A stretch of 7,665 nt of DNA from Hyphomicrobiales bacterium (GTDB lineage: Bacteria; Pseudomonadota; Alphaproteobacteria; Rhizobiales; TMED25). Both the position numbers and the translations under genes were made by a program. The stretch lies in assembly GCA_016780665.1 (NCBI GenBank), contig JADHLM010000051.1, forward strand, positions 1-7,665. The letters run 5' to 3'. The notes beneath the pieces were generated by a model. It had not been told where the DNA came from, ran no database searches, and saw only the letters and a list, made by a program, of their open reading frames with translations. Shown one piece after another: positions 6,327-7,665 of this stretch (position 1 is the first letter of the stretch; each line of letters begins with the position of its first letter).

Positions 6327-7665
6327 CTACAGTTCTTGGCATAATCTTTTCGAGATAAGGTTAATGTCCCCAGCGCCAGTAAAAATAACCATGTCTCCGT
6401 TATTAGCATTTTTGCTTATTTTATCTTTGATCTCATCGGGGTATACAAATAACACATCCACATTTGACTTACTTTTGATATCTCTGACAAAATTATCGTA
6501 GTTAAAATCTTCTGAAGCTTTTTCTCCTGCGCTATATATTGGCAAAAGTAATAATAATTTTATACCTTTAAATACCTCACAAAATCGCTCATAGAGGTGA
6601 GTTACCCTGGAATATCTATGAGGTTGAAATATACAAATGAGGTTTTCCGAACAGATCTCTTTTGCAGATGATAATAAATGAGCAAGTTCAGTTGGATGAT
6701 GAGCATAATCATCAAAATATGTAACACCATTAATTTCAGTGATAAATGAAAACCGGCGATATACACCTTTATATGATTTTACTCTTTCTTTGATCAAATC
6801 GACACTTAGCCCTCTAATTAGCCCAACAATAATTGCAGCTGTCGCATTGTAAATATTGTATCTACCAGGTCTATCAATTTCAAAATTTAGGTTATATTCT
6901 CTTCCCTGAAAAGCTCCTTTAAGATTAAAATAATATCCGATGGATTTTTTTTTAGGAATTATATTATTTATACAAAAATTAGACTCAATATCTTCTCCAT
7001 ATGAAATTGTATTCTGACATAAAAATTTACCAAGTAGACTTGAAATTAAGGGATCATTTTTACAAACTATCAAATATCCATCTTGACCTACATTGTTTGC
7101 AAATTTTAAAAAATCTTCAGTAAGACTTTGCATCGAACCAAAATTTTCAAGATGATCATCGTCTATATTTGTTATGATTGAAATTTTAGAGGGTAGTGAT
7201 AAAAAAGTTTTGTCTGACTCATCTGCTTCTACAATCATTAAATCAGCAGATCCAGTTTGAAGATTTGACATAAATCCATAGTCGATTCCACCAATTAGTG
7301 ATGTAGGCATGTTAAATTTATCATATGACAATAACCAGGATATCATTGAAGTACATGTAGTTTTTCCATGTGTTCCAGCAACACAAATACACTCTTTTTC
7401 TGACATGATTATTGTTAGCATCTCTGCTCTTGACAAGACTCTAATTCCAAGCTTTTTTGCTTGGACTAATTCAACATTATTTTGATTAATTGCTGAAGAA
7501 TAAACAACCACATCAATGTCTTTACTGATATTTATTTCATCATGTCCATGAAAAATTTTTATACCTATTTCTTTTAATTCATTAGTACTAACACCTAATA
7601 TTTGATCACTACCTTGAACTATGTTCCCCTTACTCATACATAATCTTGCAATCGCTGAAACACCA
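6327..7665 (-). CDS. murC: MurC, UDP-N-acetylmuramate--L-alanine ligase (5' end off the window)
   Basis: MurC is the ATP-dependent cytoplasmic ligase adding L-Ala to UDP-MurNAc, the first amino acid of the peptidoglycan stem. The frame is open to the window edge and reads GVSAIARLCMSKGN...QGSD at its visible start. This is the second half of the family's N-terminal GIGG.GMS.IA...GSD nucleotide-sugar motif. The ATG at 7637 is therefore internal, and only about 15-20 residues are missing. Numbering from that first visible Gly (445 residues seen): the P-loop AGTHGKTT is at 96-103, VEADESD at 145-151, NIDDDHLENFG at about 166-176, FDDYAHHPTE at 317-326 and FQPHRYSR at 346-353, with GAGDI near the end. 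These are the three Mur ligase domains in order. HHPTE and QPHRYSR distinguish MurC from MurD, MurE and MurF. It stops (TAG) 11 nt before murB. Confidence 0.97.
   Translation of the reverse strand, partial: GVSAIARLCMSKGNIVQGSDQILGVSTNELKEIGIKIFHGHDEINISKDIDVVVYSSAINQNNVELVQAKKLGIRVLSRAEMLTIIMSEKECICVAGTHGKTTCTSMISWLLSYDKFNMPTSLIGGIDYGFMSNLQTGSADLMIVEADESDKTFLSLPSKISIITNIDDDHLENFGSMQSLTEDFLKFANNVGQDGYLIVCKNDPLISSLLGKFLCQNTISYGEDIESNFCINNIIPKKKSIGYYFNLKGAFQGREYNLNFEIDRPGRYNIYNATAAIIVGLIRGLSVDLIKERVKSYKGVYRRFSFITEINGVTYFDDYAHHPTELAHLLSSAKEICSENLICIFQPHRYSRVTHLYERFCEVFKGIKLLLLLPIYSAGEKASEDFNYDNFVRDIKSKSNVDVLFVYPDEIKDKISKNANNGDMVIFTGAGDINLISKRLCQEL

Noticed and set aside
6327..7637. A complete murC beginning at ATG 7637
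   Set aside because: The frame continues upstream with GVSAIARLC, part of the conserved MurC N-terminal motif, so the ATG is internal and the gene is truncated by the window edge.

Overview
The window is one co-directional block on the minus strand. Read in transcription order, from high to low coordinates, it runs murC (5' end off the window) - murB - ddl - ftsQ - ftsA - ftsZ - lpxC (3' end off the window). This is the classical division and cell wall (dcw) cluster. I found no RNA genes, mobile elements, CRISPR arrays or defence-type modules, and no plus-strand gene. The longest non-coding stretch is only about 70 bases.

The gene order with lpxC directly after ftsZ, a FtsZ ending in an IPSFLKRQAN-type tail, and a MurB of about 310 residues all point to a Gram-negative alphaproteobacterium. 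The DNA is AT-rich (about 30% G+C by eye on sample lines), spacers are minimal and the proteins are rich in Asn, Lys and Ile. That suggests a streamlined low-GC lineage such as SAR11/HIMB59-like marine alphaproteobacteria or another small-genome alpha. The exact lineage is inference and cannot be settled here.

Region by region: 6327-7665 holds MurC, 5380-6315 MurB and 4478-5383 D-Ala-D-Ala ligase. Together these supply the cytoplasmic steps UDP-GlcNAc-enolpyruvate -> UDP-MurNAc -> UDP-MurNAc-L-Ala, plus the D-Ala-D-Ala dipeptide used by MurF. FtsQ (3666-4448) is the single-pass divisome scaffold. FtsA (2352-3656) is the actin-like membrane tether, and FtsZ (510-2300) the tubulin-like ring GTPase. 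LpxC (1-440) commits UDP-acyl-GlcNAc to lipid A. The cluster therefore links precursor supply, septum placement and outer-membrane lipid synthesis.

The genes are packed with an ATGA overlap (murB/ddl) or gaps of 9-69 nt. Only ftsZ has a strong Shine-Dalgarno sequence, and its 51-nt leader may allow separate, higher expression. The most noteworthy points are the roughly 260-residue, proline-poor FtsZ linker with two non-polar islands, the correction of the ddl start, and a possible near-leaderless promoter for lpxC. I do not see an undescribed system; this is a well-understood housekeeping locus.
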